Origin: Amycolatopsis sp. 2-15
GTDB lineage: Bacteria > Actinomycetota > Actinomycetes > Mycobacteriales > Pseudonocardiaceae
Direction of reading: 5' to 3'
DNA: 64,000 nucleotides
NCBI RefSeq assembly: GCF_030285625.1
Contig: NZ_CP127294.1
Coordinates: 7,534,001 to 7,598,000 of the forward strand
Under the pieces are notes generated by a model that saw only the letters and a program-made list of their open reading frames with translations, was not told where the DNA came from and ran no database searches. Every line of letters begins with the position of its first letter. The first letter of the stretch is position 1. Below, one piece after another: positions 20,521-46,461 of this stretch. Made by a program: the position numbers and the translations under genes.

Positions 20521-23500
20521 GCGGGGCGCCAGGACCGGAGACTCCGCGTCGGTCGCGGCCGGGTCGGCCACCAGGTCCGCGAGCAGGGCCTCGGACAGCA
20601 GGGCGGTCGTGGGGTTGTCGAAGGCGATGGTGGGCGGCAGCCGCAGGCCGGTGAGCTCGTTCAAGCGGTTGCGGAGCTCGATCGAGGCCAGCGAGTCCAG
20701 GCCCAGGTCCTTCAACGCCTGCGTGGGCTGCACCTGATCCGGCCTCGCGTGGCCGAGCACGGCGGCGACTTCGGCGCGAACCAGCTCGGTCAGCCGGCGG
20801 AGCCGGTCGGCCGGCGGCATGGCCGAAAGCCGTTGGGCCAGCGAGGCGCCGGCCGGAGTCGTCGCCGCGGCGACTCGTGCGGGTGTGCGCGTGATGAGGG
20901 CGTCGAGCAGGCGGGACGACTGCGCGGACACCGCGGCGCGGTCGAGCCGGGTGGCGGCCAGCACCGGTTCGTGCGCGGACATCGCCCGGTCGAACAGCGC
21001 GAGACCCGCCTCGATGCTCATCGGCGGGAACCCGGCACGAGCCATGCGCTGGAGGTCCGCCTCGGACAGCGTGCTGGTCATGCCCGTTTGCTGCGACCAA
21101 GCACCCCAGGCCAGTGACACGGCCGGCAGGCCGTGGGCGCGCCGGTGGGAAGCCAGGGCGTCGAGGAACGAGTTGGCCGCCGCGTAGTTGCCCTGGCCGG
21201 CCGCACCCAGGAGACCGGCCATGGACGAGAACGTGACGAACGCCGACAAACCGGCGGCTCGGGTCAGGTCGTGCAGGTTCCACGTGCCGCGAACCTTGGG
21301 TTCCAGGACCCGCGCGAGTGCTTCGGGCGTCAGGGACGTGATCGTCGCGTCCGCGAGCACCCCCGCGGTCTGCACGACGGCGGTCACCGGATGGGCGGCC
21401 AGCACGGCGGCCAGTTCGGCCCGGTCGGCGATGTCGCAGGCCGCGACAGTGACGTCGGCGCCCAGTTCGGTGAGTTCCGTCTGCAGGGCCGCGGCGCCGG
21501 GTGCTTCCGGGCCGCGCTTGCTGATCAGGAGCAGCCGCTGGGCGCCGCGTGCGGTCACCAGGTGCCGCGCGAGAGCGGCACCCAGGCCGCCGGTCCCCCC
21601 GGTGATGACCACGGTTCCCCGCGCCCACAGGTCCGCCGCCGGCTCCGGCGTCGACGCCGGAACCAGCCGGGGCACGGTGACGCGATTCTCGCGGATCGCG
21701 AGCTGCGGTTCCGCCGCGGCGAGAGCCGTGGCCAGCCGGGCTCGGGTCAGCGAGTCGTCGTGGTCGACGAGAGTGAACCGGTTCGGGTGTTCGGTCTGCG
21801 CGGACCTGACCAAGCCCCACACCGCGGCGGCGGCGAGATCCGTGACGGGCTCGCTGTCGTCGGTGCTGACGGCGTTGCGGGTCAGGAACACCAGCCGCGC
21901 GTCGCTGGACTCCGGCCGGGTCAGCCACGCCTGCACCAGATCGAGCACCGCCGTGGTGACCGCCGGCACCTCGGCGGTGACGTCCTCCCCTCGGCCCCGC
22001 ACCGGAACCAGCACCACGTCCGGGACGCCGGCGCCGACCAGTTCGTCCAGGCTGCCCACGACGTCCGCGCCAAACGGGTCGTCGGGGAGATCCGCGAGAT
22101 TCCCGTCCAGCATCACCCAGCTCGCCGAGGGCACCTCGGTGGCCGTCTCCGCGACCGTCCACTCCAGACGGAGCAGCGTGCCCGGTGCGGCCTCGGTCAC
22201 CTGATCGGCGGTGATCGGTCGCAGCACCAGAGATTCGAGCGTGACCACGGAGGTGCCGACCGGATCGGTGGCCTCGACGGAGACCGTGTCCGGACCGGTC
22301 GCCCTCAGCCGGACCCGGAGCGTGGTCGCACCGGCCGCGTGCACGGTGATGCCGGCGAACGAGAACGGCATCCGGCCGCGCTCGACCGGCGCCAGCGGAG
22401 CGAACACGCTGGCCTGCAAGGCCGCGTCCAGCAAAGCCGGGTGCAGACCGAACCGGCCGACCTGTTCCCGCGCACTCGAGGGCAAAGCGACCTCGGCGAA
22501 CACCTCGTTCCCGCGCGTCCAGGCCGATTGGAGGCCTTGGAACACCGGTCCGTAGTCGAAGGCCGATTCCCCGGCCACGCCGGCTTGCTCGTAGAACCCG
22601 TCCAGCGCCACCGCGACGGCGTCCGCCGGCGGCCACGCCTGGTCGGCCCAGCCCATCACGGCGTCGGCCGTCGTGGTCGTGACCGTCGCGCTCGCGTGCC
22701 GGGTCCACGGCTGATCCGCCGCGGTACGCGAGTACACCGAGACCGGCCGTTCGCCATCGTGCTCAGGCGCACCCACCAGCACCTGCAGATCGATCCCGTC
22801 GTGCTCGGGCAGAACCAGCGGCTCGTGCAGAGTGAGGTCGCCGACCCGCGCGCACCCCACCGCCACCCCGGCGTGGCCGACGAGCTCCACAAAAGCCGTT
22901 CCCGGAAGGATCACCACCCCGTTCGCGGCGTGGTCGGCCAGCCAGGAATGCGTGTCCACCGACACCCGGCCGCTGAACACCTGACCGTCCACTCCGGGCA
23001 ACGCGACGCCGGCACCCAGCAACGGATGGTCCACCACATCCAGCCCGGCCGCGCCCACGTCACCCGCGGGCACCACGACACCGGGCCAGAACCGCTCATG
23101 CTGGAACGCATACGTCGGCAACCCGACCCGGCGGCCCTCGGCGTTCATCCCTGTGAACACCGCCGGCCAGTCGAGGTCGGCCCCCGCCGTGTGCAGGTGC
23201 GCGAGGGCGGTGACGGCTCCGGTGATCTCGTCCTGGTCCTTGCGGACCGCGGGGATCACGGCCGAGTCTTCGGAGTCGAGGGTGGTGTGGATCATCGCCG
23301 AAAGGGCGCTGCTCGGCCCGCCTTCGACGAACACGGCGGCGCCTTGGCTGTCCAAGGTGGACACCCCGTCGGCGAAGCGCACCGGTTCGCGGACGTGCCG
23401 GACCCAATAGTCCACAGTGGTCACTTCGCGACCGGCCACGGCCCCGGTCAGGTTGGAGACCAACGGGACCACCGGCTCACTGAAGGAAATCCCCCCGATC

Positions 23501-25806
23501 GCCGCACGGAACCCGTCCAGCATCGGATCCATGCGAGCCGAGTGGAACGCGTGGCTGACGCGCAGCTGCGTGGTCTTGCGCCCCTGGTCCCTCAGCACCG
23601 CACCCAGGCCCGCGACCGCGTCCTCGTCTCCGGAGAGCACCACACTGTGCGGAGCGTTGACGGCCGCGATGCAGGCTCCGTCGACGCCGTTCAGCAACGA
23701 CTCGATGTCGGCTTCGCCGGCCGCGACCGCGAGCATGGCCCCGCCGCCCGGCAAAGCCTGCATCAGATTGGCCCGCGCCGCGACCAGCGTGCACGCGTCC
23801 TCAAGAGAGAACACACCGGCCACGTGAGCCGCGCTGATCTCACCGATCGAATGCCCCATCAGAAAATCAGGCCGAACCCCCCACGACTGCAGCAGGCGGA
23901 ACCACGCGGTCTGCCAGGCAAACAGCGCAGGCTGCGTATAACCCGTCTGATCCAGCAGAGCCGCTTTCGCGGAACCCGCCTCGGCGAACATGACTTCCCG
24001 CAACGCCGTCTCGCCCGTCAGCTGCGGGTCCAGCAGCGCGCACACCTCACCCAGCGCCGCGGCGAACACCGGGAACCGGGCCGACAGCTCACGACCCATC
24101 CCCGCCCGCTGCGCACCCTGCCCGGAGAACACCACGGCCAGCCGGCCCAGGTCGCGGGCCAGGTTCGACACCACGGCCGAATCGGCCGTGTCGTCGGCCA
24201 GCGCCCGCAGGCCCGACAGCACCCCGGCGCGATCCGATGCCACCACGACCGCGCGATGGTCGAAACTCGAGCGGGTCGTCGCCGACGACCACGCCAGATC
24301 AGCCACCGTCAGCTCCGGATCGCGGTCCACCCAGGTCGCCAGCCGGTCGGCTTGGTCACGCAGAGCCCGCTCCGACCGGCCCGACACCAGCACCGGCCTC
24401 GGCGCGCCGTCATCCGGCGTCGCCGCCAACTCGGCGGACTCGGGTGCCTGCTCGAGAACGACGTGGGCGTTCGTGCCACTGATCCCGAACCCCGACACCC
24501 CCGCCCGCCGCGGCCGGCCCGTCTCCGGCCACGGAATCTGCTCGGTGAGCAGCCGCACGTCACCGGCACTCCAGTCCACGTGCGTGCTGGGCCGGTCGAC
24601 GTGCAGGGTCTTCGGCAGGACGCCGTAGCGCATCGCCTCGACCATCTTGATGACACCCGCCACCCCGGACGCGACCTCGGTGTGCCCGATGTTGGACTTC
24701 ACCGAGCCGATCCACACGGGACGGCCTTCTTCTCGCCCCTGCCCCAGAGTGGCGAGCAAAGCCTGGGCTTCGATGGGATCCCCGAGCCGGGTGCCGGTGC
24801 CGTGGGCCTCGACAGCGTCGATCTCCAGCGGCGACACTCCGGACCGGGCGAGCGCGTCGCGGATGAGGCGTTGCTGCGACGGGCCGCTGGGAGCGGTCAG
24901 GCCATTGGACGCGCCGTCCTGGTTCACCGCCGAACCCCGCACCACCGCCAGTACCCGATGGCCGAGCTCCTGCGCGGTGGACAACCGCTCGACCACGATC
25001 ACGCCGACGCCTTCGGCCCACCCGGTGCCGTCCGCGGCCTCGGCGAACGACTTGCACCGGCCGTCCTCGGCCAGGCCGCCGTGGCGCGTGAACTCGACGA
25101 ACACGTCCGGTGTGGACATGACCGTCACGCCGCCCACCAGCGCCAGATCGCTTTCGCCCAGCCGCAGGGACTGCGCGGCCAGATGCAACGCGACCAGCGA
25201 GGACGAGCTCGCGGTGTCCACGGTGACGGAAGGTCCTTCCAGCCCCAGCAGGTAGGAGATGCGCCCCGACAGCACACTCGACGTGCCGCCGGTCAGCCGG
25301 TAACCCTCGAGGCCCGGGGCCTTGGCGGTCTTCTCCTCCAGGTAACTGCGAGTGGTGCCGCCGACGAAGACGCCGGTCCGCGACTCCTTCAGCGATCCGG
25401 CCGGAATCCCGGCTCGTTCGAGCGCTTCCCACGCCGTTTCCAGCAGAATTCGCTGCTGCGGGTCCATCGCGAGCGCTTCGCGCGGCGAGATCCCGAAGAA
25501 CGCGGCATCGAACTGTGTGGCGTCGTAGACGAACCCGCCCAGCTGGGTCGCCGAACCACCGTTGCGCAACGCGGCCAGGTCCCAGCCACGGTCCGTGGGG
25601 AAACCCGCGATCGCGTCACGGCCGGAAACCACCACGTCCCATAGGTCGTCCGGTGAATTCACCTCACCCGGGAAACGGCACGCCATCCCGACGATGGCGA
25701 GCGGTTCCCGCGTCGCCGACTCGACTTCGGTGAGCTGCCGGCGAGTCTGGAGCAGCTCTTCGGTGGCCCGCTTGAGGTAGTCGCGAAGCTTTTCTACGTC
25801 TGACAT
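15754..25806 (-). CDS. Type I PKS, modules 4 and 5
   Basis: Bimodular PKS of 3350 residues: docking helix ([20 protein letters not shown]), module 4 (KS-AT-DH-KR-ACP), module 5 (KS-AT-KR-ACP) and a C-terminal docking segment ending [16 protein letters not shown]. The sequence deviates from consensus at several functional sites. KS4 has Ser instead of the catalytic Cys (codon AGC at 25209-25207). AT5 has IPTH where methylmalonyl ATs have YASH. KR5 has Gly in place of the tetrad Asn, and a shortened, altered loop. All other catalytic motifs, including DH4 and KR4, are intact. The ATG at 25806 is preceded by CAGGAG, and the gene follows the three-module gene by 38 bp. Confidence 0.95.
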   Translation of the reverse strand: MSDVEKLRDYLKRATEELLQTRRQLTEVESATREPLAIVGMACRFPGEVNSPDDLWDVVVSGRDAIAGFPTDRGWDLAALRNGGSATQLGGFVYDATQFDAAFFGISPREALAMDPQQRILLETAWEALERAGIPAGSLKESRTGVFVGGTTRSYLEEKTAKAPGLEGYRLTGGTSSVLSGRISYLLGLEGPSVTVDTASSSSLVALHLAAQSLRLGESDLALVGGVTVMSTPDVFVEFTRHGGLAEDGRCKSFAEAADGTGWAEGVGVIVVERLSTAQELGHRVLAVVRGSAVNQDGASNGLTAPSGPSQQRLIRDALARSGVSPLEIDAVEAHGTGTRLGDPIEAQALLATLGQGREEGRPVWIGSVKSNIGHTEVASGVAGVIKMVEAMRYGVLPKTLHVDRPSTHVDWSAGDVRLLTEQIPWPETGRPRRAGVSGFGISGTNAHVVLEQAPESAELAATPDDGAPRPVLVSGRSERALRDQADRLATWVDRDPELTVADLAWSSATTRSSFDHRAVVVASDRAGVLSGLRALADDTADSAVVSNLARDLGRLAVVFSGQGAQRAGMGRELSARFPVFAAALGEVCALLDPQLTGETALREVMFAEAGSAKAALLDQTGYTQPALFAWQTAWFRLLQSWGVRPDFLMGHSIGEISAAHVAGVFSLEDACTLVAARANLMQALPGGGAMLAVAAGEADIESLLNGVDGACIAAVNAPHSVVLSGDEDAVAGLGAVLRDQGRKTTQLRVSHAFHSARMDPMLDGFRAAIGGISFSEPVVPLVSNLTGAVAGREVTTVDYWVRHVREPVRFADGVSTLDSQGAAVFVEGGPSSALSAMIHTTLDSEDSAVIPAVRKDQDEITGAVTALAHLHTAGADLDWPAVFTGMNAEGRRVGLPTYAFQHERFWPGVVVPAGDVGAAGLDVVDHPLLGAGVALPGVDGQVFSGRVSVDTHSWLADHAANGVVILPGTAFVELVGHAGVAVGCARVGDLTLHEPLVLPEHDGIDLQVLVGAPEHDGERPVSVYSRTAADQPWTRHASATVTTTTADAVMGWADQAWPPADAVAVALDGFYEQAGVAGESAFDYGPVFQGLQSAWTRGNEVFAEVALPSSAREQVGRFGLHPALLDAALQASVFAPLAPVERGRMPFSFAGITVHAAGATTLRVRLRATGPDTVSVEATDPVGTSVVTLESLVLRPITADQVTEAAPGTLLRLEWTVAETATEVPSASWVMLDGNLADLPDDPFGADVVGSLDELVGAGVPDVVLVPVRGRGEDVTAEVPAVTTAVLDLVQAWLTRPESSDARLVFLTRNAVSTDDSEPVTDLAAAAVWGLVRSAQTEHPNRFTLVDHDDSLTRARLATALAAAEPQLAIRENRVTVPRLVPASTPEPAADLWARGTVVITGGTGGLGAALARHLVTARGAQRLLLISKRGPEAPGAAALQTELTELGADVTVAACDIADRAELAAVLAAHPVTAVVQTAGVLADATITSLTPEALARVLEPKVRGTWNLHDLTRAAGLSAFVTFSSMAGLLGAAGQGNYAAANSFLDALASHRRAHGLPAVSLAWGAWSQQTGMTSTLSEADLQRMARAGFPPMSIEAGLALFDRAMSAHEPVLAATRLDRAAVSAQSSRLLDALITRTPARVAAATTPAGASLAQRLSAMPPADRLRRLTELVRAEVAAVLGHARPDQVQPTQALKDLGLDSLASIELRNRLNELTGLRLPPTIAFDNPTTALLSEALLADLVADPAATDAESPVLAPRDDDPVVLVGMGCRYPGGVSSPEDLWDLVASGRDVIGGFPTDRGWDLAALRDGDSDTLVGGFLYEAAEFDAGFFGISPREALAMDPQQRLLLETTWEALERAGIDPRTLKGSRTGVFVGASHYGYLDEKSSLRDELEAHLLTGSTSSVMSGRIAYALGLEGPAVTIDTACSSSLVALHLATQSLRAGECDMAVVAGVSVMSQPRVFVGLSRQKVLSVDGRCKAFAETADGTGFAEGVGVLAVERLSTARERGHRVLAVVRGSAMNQDGASNGLTAPNGSSQRRVIKDALARAGVLPGEIDAVEAHGTGTRLGDPIEAHALLATVGQGREDGHPVWIGSVKSNIGHAQAAAGAAGIIKMVQAIRHGVLPRTLHVDEPTTHVDWADGGVRVLTEQIPWPETGRPRRAGVSGFGISGTNAHIILEQAPVQEEPAATAVTDVPVPVVVSGQSAPAVREQAARLVEFVERHADLVVSDVAWSLATTRSAFDHRAAVVAADREEALSGLRALAAGEPGPAVVTGEVTGSGGLVFVFPGQGSQWAGMGRELLETSVVFRESIQECQDALAPWISWSLTDLLTGTDSAEMLERLDVVQPVLWAMNLSLAKVWRSYGVEPDAVIGHSQGEIAAACFAGALSLEDGARVIAVRSQVLSAMVGDGGVALVSLPVDEVRQRLVDGLAIAGINGPTSVGVAGDTETLRRFMADCQAAGIRARWVPASIPTHCERVAPYREQLLELLAPVAPRSGDLRFFSTVHATWLDGAELDAEYWYRNALRPVLFEPAVRTLLAEGHHAFVEVSAHPVTTVPLGETAEAVAAGAVVTGTLRRGQGTAHRLLTSLATLQTAGVEVDWSAVFSGGRTVDLPTYAFQHQRYWPEIPAEPDTVHPGSEVDAEFWAAVDEGDATRLAAELALEESSLAPLLPALSSWRRRQEDQATLAGAGYEVTWAPVSQPEPTGTTGSWWLFVPAGHAGSPVIAGLNRQLAGAGGTVTTTVVEPDDADREALAARIKTLGEHTGEEPTGVVSFLAWQDETSDEDSRVPVGLTLTAVLIQALGDAAVPAPTWCVTRGAVAVDDSREVSRPAQAAVWGWGRTAAVEHAQRWGGLIDVPDAPDVADPDTVAEQVVEVLVSGGGQEDQLAVRPSGLWARRLVHRAIDPVQDPTWEFPTGGSVLVTGATGALGAQTARWLATGGVPHLVLVSRRGSLAPGAQDLAAELDALGARVTFVAGDAADREAMAKTIAAIPAEYPLAGVVHTAAVLQGGTIDGVTREELATVFRPKVDAAVVLHELTAELNLAMFVMVSSVIGTVGGVGLGTYAAAGAYLDGLAHHRRARGLPATSIACDGRGEGATRRSLRTFDLIGISPAMAVEGMRRALERGDTSAVIADVDWKQFLAIFTAARPSALLGDLPEVNQSAAQPEAGLALDPAVRLRSRLTGLSHADQVRAVLDLVRIQLAAVLGYTDSVPIPENRAFRDLGFDSLTAVELRNILSMATGLDLPRTLVFDYPTPTDLAQHLLEELLGEAGRPENSVLLGKVAALESDLRSVEVDVSERALITDRLQQLLSEWRSEEPESGAALDEATDDQLFELMGKEFGIS
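20521..25806 (-). other. Module 4: KS(Cys to Ser)-AT(malonyl)-DH-KR-ACP
   Basis: The KS active site reads VDTASSSS; the nucleophile codon is AGC at 25209-25207. The His motifs ([22 protein letters not shown]) are kept. AT: GHSIGE and HAFH, malonyl. [14 protein letters not shown] and [21 protein letters not shown] and FSSMAG...NYAAAN. If the KS condensed, a double bond would result. Confidence 0.88.
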
Positions 25807-25844
25807 GGATTTCCCGCACTCCTGTTTCTGTCGGCCTCGCGGAC

Positions 25845-40634
<14,790 letters not shown>

Positions 40635-40963
40635 CCCCTCAGCGACGCGGGCGTGATGTTCGCCCGTTCCAGTGCCTCCCAGCTCGTTTCGAGCAGCAGC
40701 CGCTGCTGGGGGTCCATGGCCAGCGCTTCCCGGGGCGAGATCCCGAAGAAGGCCGCATCGAACTCGGGAGCGTCGTAGAGGAACCCGCCCAGCTGAGTCG
40801 CGGAACCACCCTCGCGCAACGCGGCCAGGTCCCAGCCGCGGTCGGTCGGGAACCCGGAGATGACATCCCGGCCGGCGGCGACCACGTCCCAAAGGCCTTC
40901 GGGCGACGTGACCCCACCCGGGAACCGGCACCCCATCCCGACGATGACGATCGGGTCGTCGTC

Positions 40964-43900
40964 CCCGGCCGCGACGGGCCGGACGGGCACGACTTCCGAG
41001 CTCCGGAAGCCGAGGTCGATCTCGATACGCTCACTGAGCTGCGCCGCCGTCGGATGGCTGAAGATCTCGGTGGTGTTCAGCCGCGATCCGAGAGCTTTGT
41101 TCACCCGATCCCTGAGCTCGACCATCATGATCGAGTCGAACCCGAGATCCTTGAAGGTGCGGCGGTCGTCGACCTGTCGCCAGTTCCGCTGCCCCAGCAC
41201 GGCGGCGGTCTCGCGAGCCACCACGTCACGCACGGCCATCGACGGTTCCCGCGGCGGCTCATCGGGGCTGCTCGCCCCCGCCGCCGTGACGACGGGCGCG
41301 GGTACCGGGCTGGTCGACGCAGCCAGCCAGTAGCGCTCGCGCTGGAACGCGTAGGTCGGCAGCGCGACCCGCCGGCCCCGCACGCCGATTCCGGCGAACA
41401 CCTCCGGCCAGCCGAGCTCGATCCCCCCGACCCACAGGCTCGCCAGTGACGTCAGGAACCGGTGCGGCGAATCCTGGTCACGGCGCAAGGTCCCGGTCAC
41501 GACGGCCGGCACCGCGGCCGCGTCGACCGTTTCCGCGATCGGCACCGTGGTCACCGGATGCGGGCTCACCTCGACGAACGCCCGGTGTCCCTCGGCCAGC
41601 AAGGTGGCGATGGCCGGCTCGAAGAGGACGGTCTGGCGCAGGTTCCGGTACCAGTACCCGGCATCCAGGTCCGTGCCGCGGATCCACTCGGCGTCCACGG
41701 TCGAGAAGAACGGCACCTCCGCGAGCCGGGGCTCGATCGGCGCCAGGGCCTCGAGCACCTCGTCGCGGACCTGGTCGACCTGCGGAGAGTGCGAGGCGTA
41801 GTCGACCTCGATCCGACGCACCCGGATGTCTCGCCCGGCCAGCTCCGTCCGCAAACGCTCCAGCGCCGCCGGTTCGCCCGCGACCACCACGGAGCCGACG
41901 GCGTTGACCGCGGCCAGCGACACCTGCCCGCCGTACTGGTCGAGCCACTCCCGAACCTCGTGCCGGGACAGGCCCACCGACAGCATGCCGCCGCGCCCGG
42001 CCAGGGCTCGCAGCGCCCGGGCCCGCAGGGCCACCACTCTGGCACCGTCCGAAAGGGATAGTGCTCCCGCCACGCACGCCGCGGCGATCTCTCCTTGGCT
42101 GTGGCCGACGACCGCGTCGGGCCGGACGCCGCAGGAGCGCCACAGGCGGGCCAGGGAGATCATGATCGCCCACAACGCGGGCTGGACCACGTCGACCCGG
42201 TCCAGTTCGGCGCCGTCGGCGCCGGTCAGCACCTCGGTCAACGACCAGGACACCCAGGGCGCCAATGCCTCCTGGCACTCGAGCATCGACTCCCGGAACA
42301 CGGACGAGGTTTCCAGCAGACCCCGGCCCATGCCCAGCCATTGTGAGCCCTGCCCGGGAAACACGAACACCACTCCATCGGACGGTGCCGCCACGCCGGT
42401 CACCACTGCCGGATCCGGCTCACCGGCCGCCAACGCCCGCAGCCCCGACAGTGCCTCGGCCCGGTCACCGGCCACGACCACGGCCCGATGGTCGAAGGCC
42501 GACCGCGTGGTCGCCGAGGACCAGGCGAGATCCGCCAGCGCCGGTTGCGGATCCCGGCTCAGCGCGTCCGCAAGCCGGGCCGCCTGCTCGCGCACCGCCG
42601 CCTGAGACCGGCCCGACACCACCAGCGGTAGCACCGCGTCGGAAGGCGGAGCCTCGGTGTGGTCGGTCGACGGTGAACCCGCGCTCGGCGACGACAGAAC
42701 GACGTGGCAGTTCGTCCCGCCCACGCCGAACGACGACACACCCGCCAGCAGCGCCCCGTCGGCCTCCGGCCACGCGTCGGTGGACTGCACAACCCGAAGG
42801 TTCCAGTCGTCGAACAGGATTTCCGGGTTGGGCTGTTCGAAGTTCAGGCTCGCGGGCAGGCGCCGATTCCGCACCGCCAGCGCCGTCTTCAGCAGCCCGA
42901 CGATGCCGGCAGCGCTTTCCAGGTGCCCCACGTTGGTCTTCGCCGAACCCACCCACAGCGGGGTGGTCCGGCCCTCGCCCAGAGCCGCGCCGAGCGCGCG
43001 GGCCTCGACCGGGTCGCCGACCATCGTGGCGGTCCCGTGCAGCTCCACGTACCGCACGCGCCGCGGATCCACGCCGGCCCGCCGGTACGCCGCGCGGAGC
43101 AACGCCTCCTGGGCCTCGGAGCTCGGCCGCGTGAACGACTCACCCGGGCCTTCGTTGTTCACCGCGCTGCCCAGCACGACGGCGTACACGTCGTCGCCGT
43201 CTTCCAGGGCAAGGGAAAGCGGCTTGAGCACGACGAAACCGCCGCCCTCGCCGCGCACGTAGCCGTTCGCGCGGGCGTCGAAGGTGAAACATCGGCCGTC
43301 CGGGGACAGGCCACCGAACCGCGCGGCGGTGACAGCGTTATCACCCGCCAGGTTCAGCTGGATGCCGCCCGCCAGGGCGAGTTCCGACTCGCCGGACCGG
43401 ATGCTCTCGGCCGCGAGGTGCACCGCGACCAGCGACGACGACTGCCCGGTGTCCACGGCCAGGCTCGGCCCGGTGAACCCGAACGCGTAGGACATCCGGT
43501 TCGGGATCATCCCGTTGTGCAGGCCGGTCAGGCTGTGGTGCCCGATCGCCGCCGGGCCCTGGCGCAGGCTGAGCAGCTCGTAGTCCGACGCCATCGCACC
43601 GGCGAAGATCCCGACCCGGCGCTCGCGCAGGTGCGCCGGCACGATCCCGGCGTCCTCGAGCGCTTCCCAGCCCAGTTCGAGAGCCATCCGCTGCTGCGGG
43701 TCCATGACCGCGGCTTCGCGTGGCGAGATCCCGAAGAACTCCGCGTCGAACCGGTCCACCTCGTCGACGAAGCCGCCGTACCGCAGGAGCTCGGTATCGG
43801 GCTCGGCCAGATCCGTCCAGCGACCGGCCGGCACCGGCGTGATGCCGCTGCCGCCGGAGCGGAGCAACTGCCAGAACTCACGCAGGTTCGACGCCTTCGG

Positions 43901-43969
43901 CAGCCGGCACGACATGCCGACGATGGCGATCGGGTCGTCCTCGATGTCGGACCCCGACGAATTCACCAC
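40964..43969 (-). other. Loading module: KSQ-AT(methylmalonyl)-ACP
   Basis: KSQ (VDTGQSSS) keeps both His motifs (ELHGTATMVGDP, NVGHLESAAG), so it should decarboxylate but not condense. The AT motifs GHSQGE and VDYASH predict methylmalonyl. Predicted starter: propionyl-ACP. Confidence 0.88.
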
Positions 43970-44822
43970 GAGCTCTCCTGATCAGAGTTCAGTTGTCGAC
44001 CTCGATGACCGGCACCTTCCGAGCAGCGGAAGGCATCGGCGAAATTCCAGGGAACATCGAGGAAATGCCGGGGATTTCAGCCGGCCGCGCCGGTCTACGA
44101 CGTCGACTCCGGCAGGGCGAGCGAAAACCGGCGGATGCCCTCAAACAGGAATGACCGCCTGCACCGAGGTTCCTCGCGGTGCGAGGCCCTCCGCGTGGTT
44201 GCGGAGGACTGGGTTTTCGTTCTCCGTCAAGAAAAAGACGGACCGATCGTGCCAACTTCCCTGGTGTTGCCGGGAAAATCCTGTTCCGGGTTTCCTGAGA
44301 TCAATGTGCCCCCTCCCCTACGGGACGGACCATCTGGTCCGAACCTCCGGTGCTCGCGGACTTTTCCCCTGCGCACCTGCGATCCCCGCACCGTCCGGAT
44401 CGACTTCAAGCTGTACCAAAGACCACAGCGCCAACACCCCGGTAGTGATCCACATCATGATTCACCCGAAATGACTGAGCGTCATCGAACCTTTCGGCGA
44501 CAGAGCACGAACGACGCCGTCACCCGTGCCTTCCCCCACCGCGCGCCGCGCCGAGGCTCACCGACCGTGAACGAAGCTACGCCGAACGGGTGCCGCCGGA
44601 GCATTTTTCCCACCCTGACAAGGACTTCCGCGGCTTCCCGGTCGTACCCGCGCTTTGCCCGTTCAACTCTCGTCCCTGGCCTAAGTCTTGAGGCGTCGGT
44701 AACTTGAAGATCGTCAGGCGTCGAGCCGAGGAGTCGATCCGATCGATTTCCGTGCTGCACCAGGCGATTCCGGCGTCGGCCCGCATGGTCCGCCTGGGTC
44801 ACGGCGAGGGTGAAGGGCCACC
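43970..44822. promoter_or_regulatory. Divergent control region between the PKS operon and the carboxylase gene
   Basis: About 850 bp without a convincing gene. It must hold the promoters for the 35-kb PKS operon (leftward) and the carboxylase beta subunit (rightward). Visible elements: a perfect 7-bp-arm palindrome at 44326-44341, and ATGAC-5-GTCAT at 44471-44485. Short open frames on both strands have no recognisable domains. No unambiguous -35/-10 pair could be assigned. Confidence 0.55.
44326..44341. promoter_or_regulatory. Palindromic candidate operator
   Basis: CGGACCA-TC-TGGTCCG is a perfect 16-bp palindrome of the size used by TetR-like dimers. It sits midway between the divergent PKS and carboxylase starts. 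No TetR gene lies in the window, so the cognate regulator is unknown. Confidence 0.4.
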
Positions 44823-46277
44823 ATGGTTGCCGAAAGTTTCAGTGTGGTGAACAAGAGCTGGACGTCGGACGCGATCTCCACGATGGTCGATCTACGGGAA
44901 ACCGCGCGGGCGCGCGCGGAAATCGCCGCGGCCAGCCAGCACGCCCGCGACAAGCTCACCGCGCGGGAACGCCTCGATCTGCTCCTGGACCCCGGGTCTT
45001 TCCTCGAGGTGGGCAGCTTCGTCCGGACCCGGTCCACCAGTCTCGGGCAGGGCCGCGACCGCCCGCTCGGCGACGCGGTCGTCGTCGGGCAAGGCACGGT
45101 GCACGGCCGTGAGGTGTGTGTCTTTTCCCAGGACTTCACTGTGTTCGGGGGAAGTCTCGGCGAGGTGGTCGGCGAGAAGATCGCCAAGGTCATGGACATG
45201 GCGATGCAGGCCGGCGTGCCGATGATCGGCATCAACGACAGCGCGGGCGGCCGGATCCAGGAGGGTGTGGTCGCGCAGAGTCTCTACGGTGGCATTTTCC
45301 GCCGCAACGTCCGCATGTCCGGCATGGTGCCGCAGATATCGCTGATCCTGGGGCCGTGCGCGGGCGGCGCGGTCTACTCGCCCGCGATCACCGACTTCGT
45401 GGTCATGGTCGAGCACACGGCGCAGATGTTCCTCACCGGGCCGTCGGTCCTGCGCGAAGCCCTGGGCGAGCAGGTGTCGGCCGAGGAACTGGGCGGCGCG
45501 CTGGTACACCACACCCGTTCGGGTTCCGCCCACCACATCGCTGCTACCGAGGAAGGCGCCATCGCCTACGTCCGGGACCTGCTCACCTATCTGTCCACTG
45601 AGGATGCTCGGACCAGAGTGCCACCTGAGCAGCGGCGTGATCACGCCCTCGACGACGTCATCCCCGGCGCCGAGCAGGCCTACGACGTCCGCCGGATCCT
45701 CGACCGCGTGCTCGACGGCGGAGAGCTGCTGCCCGTCCACGAGGGCTTCGCCCCCAACATCGTCACCTGCTTCGGCCGCCTCGGCGGCCGCAACGTAGGC
45801 GTCGTTGCCAACCAGCCGGCCGAGGCCGACGGACAGCTCGACGAGAACGCCAGTATCAAGGCCGCGCGGTTCATCCGCACCTGCGACGCCTACGGCATCC
45901 CTGTGCTGACCTTCGTCGACACCCCGGGCTTCACCGCCACGCCGAGCCAAGAACAACAGGGAGCGATCCGGCGGTTCGCGACGCTGCTGTACGCCTACGC
46001 TGAAGCGACTGTCCCCACTCTCACCGTGATCATCCGCCGCGCGGAGGGCATCGGATACGTCGCGATGAGCTCCCGGCACCTCGGCGCCGACCTCTGCCTG
46101 GCCTGGCCCACGGCCGTCGTCGACGGAAAACCGCCCTACGAAGCAGCCGAGCGCGGGTTGATCGACGAGGTCATCGACCCCGCGACCACCCGCGAACGGC
46201 TGCTGCGCGCCCTCCGCCTGCTCGACACAAAGAAGGCCGACGCCCCGATCCGCAAGCACGACAACCTGCCGCTCTAG
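44823..46277 (+). CDS. Acyl-CoA carboxylase beta subunit (PccB-like, internally shortened)
   Basis: Carboxyltransferase (crotonase fold) of 484 residues that moves CO2 from biotin to an acyl-CoA; propionyl-CoA to methylmalonyl-CoA is plausible given the PKS next door. Seen: DKLTARERLDLLLD (46-59 region), the GGRIQEG and GPCAGGAVYSPAITDF N-domain blocks, and FVDTPGF and LLYAYAEATVP in the C-domain. Two oddities: the second oxyanion motif, usually GGAY, reads GIGY; and the stretch normally between the AWPT block and YxAAERG (MGAEGAAN... to HPYYAAERG, about 45 residues) is missing, replaced by VVDGKPP. No biotin carboxylase or epsilon subunit is nearby, so it would depend on subunits encoded elsewhere. 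Confidence 0.85.
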   Translation: MVAESFSVVNKSWTSDAISTMVDLRETARARAEIAAASQHARDKLTARERLDLLLDPGSFLEVGSFVRTRSTSLGQGRDRPLGDAVVVGQGTVHGREVCVFSQDFTVFGGSLGEVVGEKIAKVMDMAMQAGVPMIGINDSAGGRIQEGVVAQSLYGGIFRRNVRMSGMVPQISLILGPCAGGAVYSPAITDFVVMVEHTAQMFLTGPSVLREALGEQVSAEELGGALVHHTRSGSAHHIAATEEGAIAYVRDLLTYLSTEDARTRVPPEQRRDHALDDVIPGAEQAYDVRRILDRVLDGGELLPVHEGFAPNIVTCFGRLGGRNVGVVANQPAEADGQLDENASIKAARFIRTCDAYGIPVLTFVDTPGFTATPSQEQQGAIRRFATLLYAYAEATVPTLTVIIRRAEGIGYVAMSSRHLGADLCLAWPTAVVDGKPPYEAAERGLIDEVIDPATTRERLLRALRLLDTKKADAPIRKHDNLPL

Positions 46278-46280
46278 CGC

Positions 46281-46343
46281 CTTCCGTCGCCAGGGCGCAG
46301 TACGTGCGCCGCCGCCGCAGTTCGGAAGACCTCGGCGCCCTGG
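46281..46343. terminator. Candidate bidirectional terminator
   Basis: Between the convergent carboxylase and SDR genes, inverted repeats CTTCCG (46281-46286) / CGGAAG (46323-46328) and CCAGGGCGC (46290-46298) / GCGCCCTGG (46335-46343) could form alternative hairpins. No U-tract. Confidence 0.35.
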
Positions 46344-46461
46344 AGCTGCATGAATAATTCACCCACCTCGCGAATGTCCAGTACGAACAGGTCCAACGGC
46401 TGTTCACCTGATCGTCAGCTCGCGGCAGCCTGCGCCCAGGGCAGCGAACGGCGGATCGCCT

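Noticed and set aside
11631..25644. Very long plus-strand open frames antisense to the PKS (11631-14675, 17635-21117, 21133-25644; also 36969-40778)
   Set aside because: They are mirror frames of GC-rich PKS codons: Arg/His/Gly/Pro-rich translation, no domains, no ribosome-binding sites, and they end where minus-strand codon structure changes.
20521..25806. Module 4 as a second loading (KSQ-like) module
   Set aside because: The replacement is Ser, not Gln, and the protein carries an N-terminal docking helix for receiving a chain from module 3; the module also has DH and KR domains.
40635..40931. Upstream extension of the three-module PKS frame to an ATG at 40931 as a native N-terminus
   Set aside because: This stretch is the out-of-frame translation of KS1, which is encoded properly in the other frame from 43969.
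43989..44255. Small minus-strand gene upstream of the PKS
   Set aside because: An Arg/Pro-rich 88-residue frame with no domain; it more likely lies in the PKS leader/promoter region.
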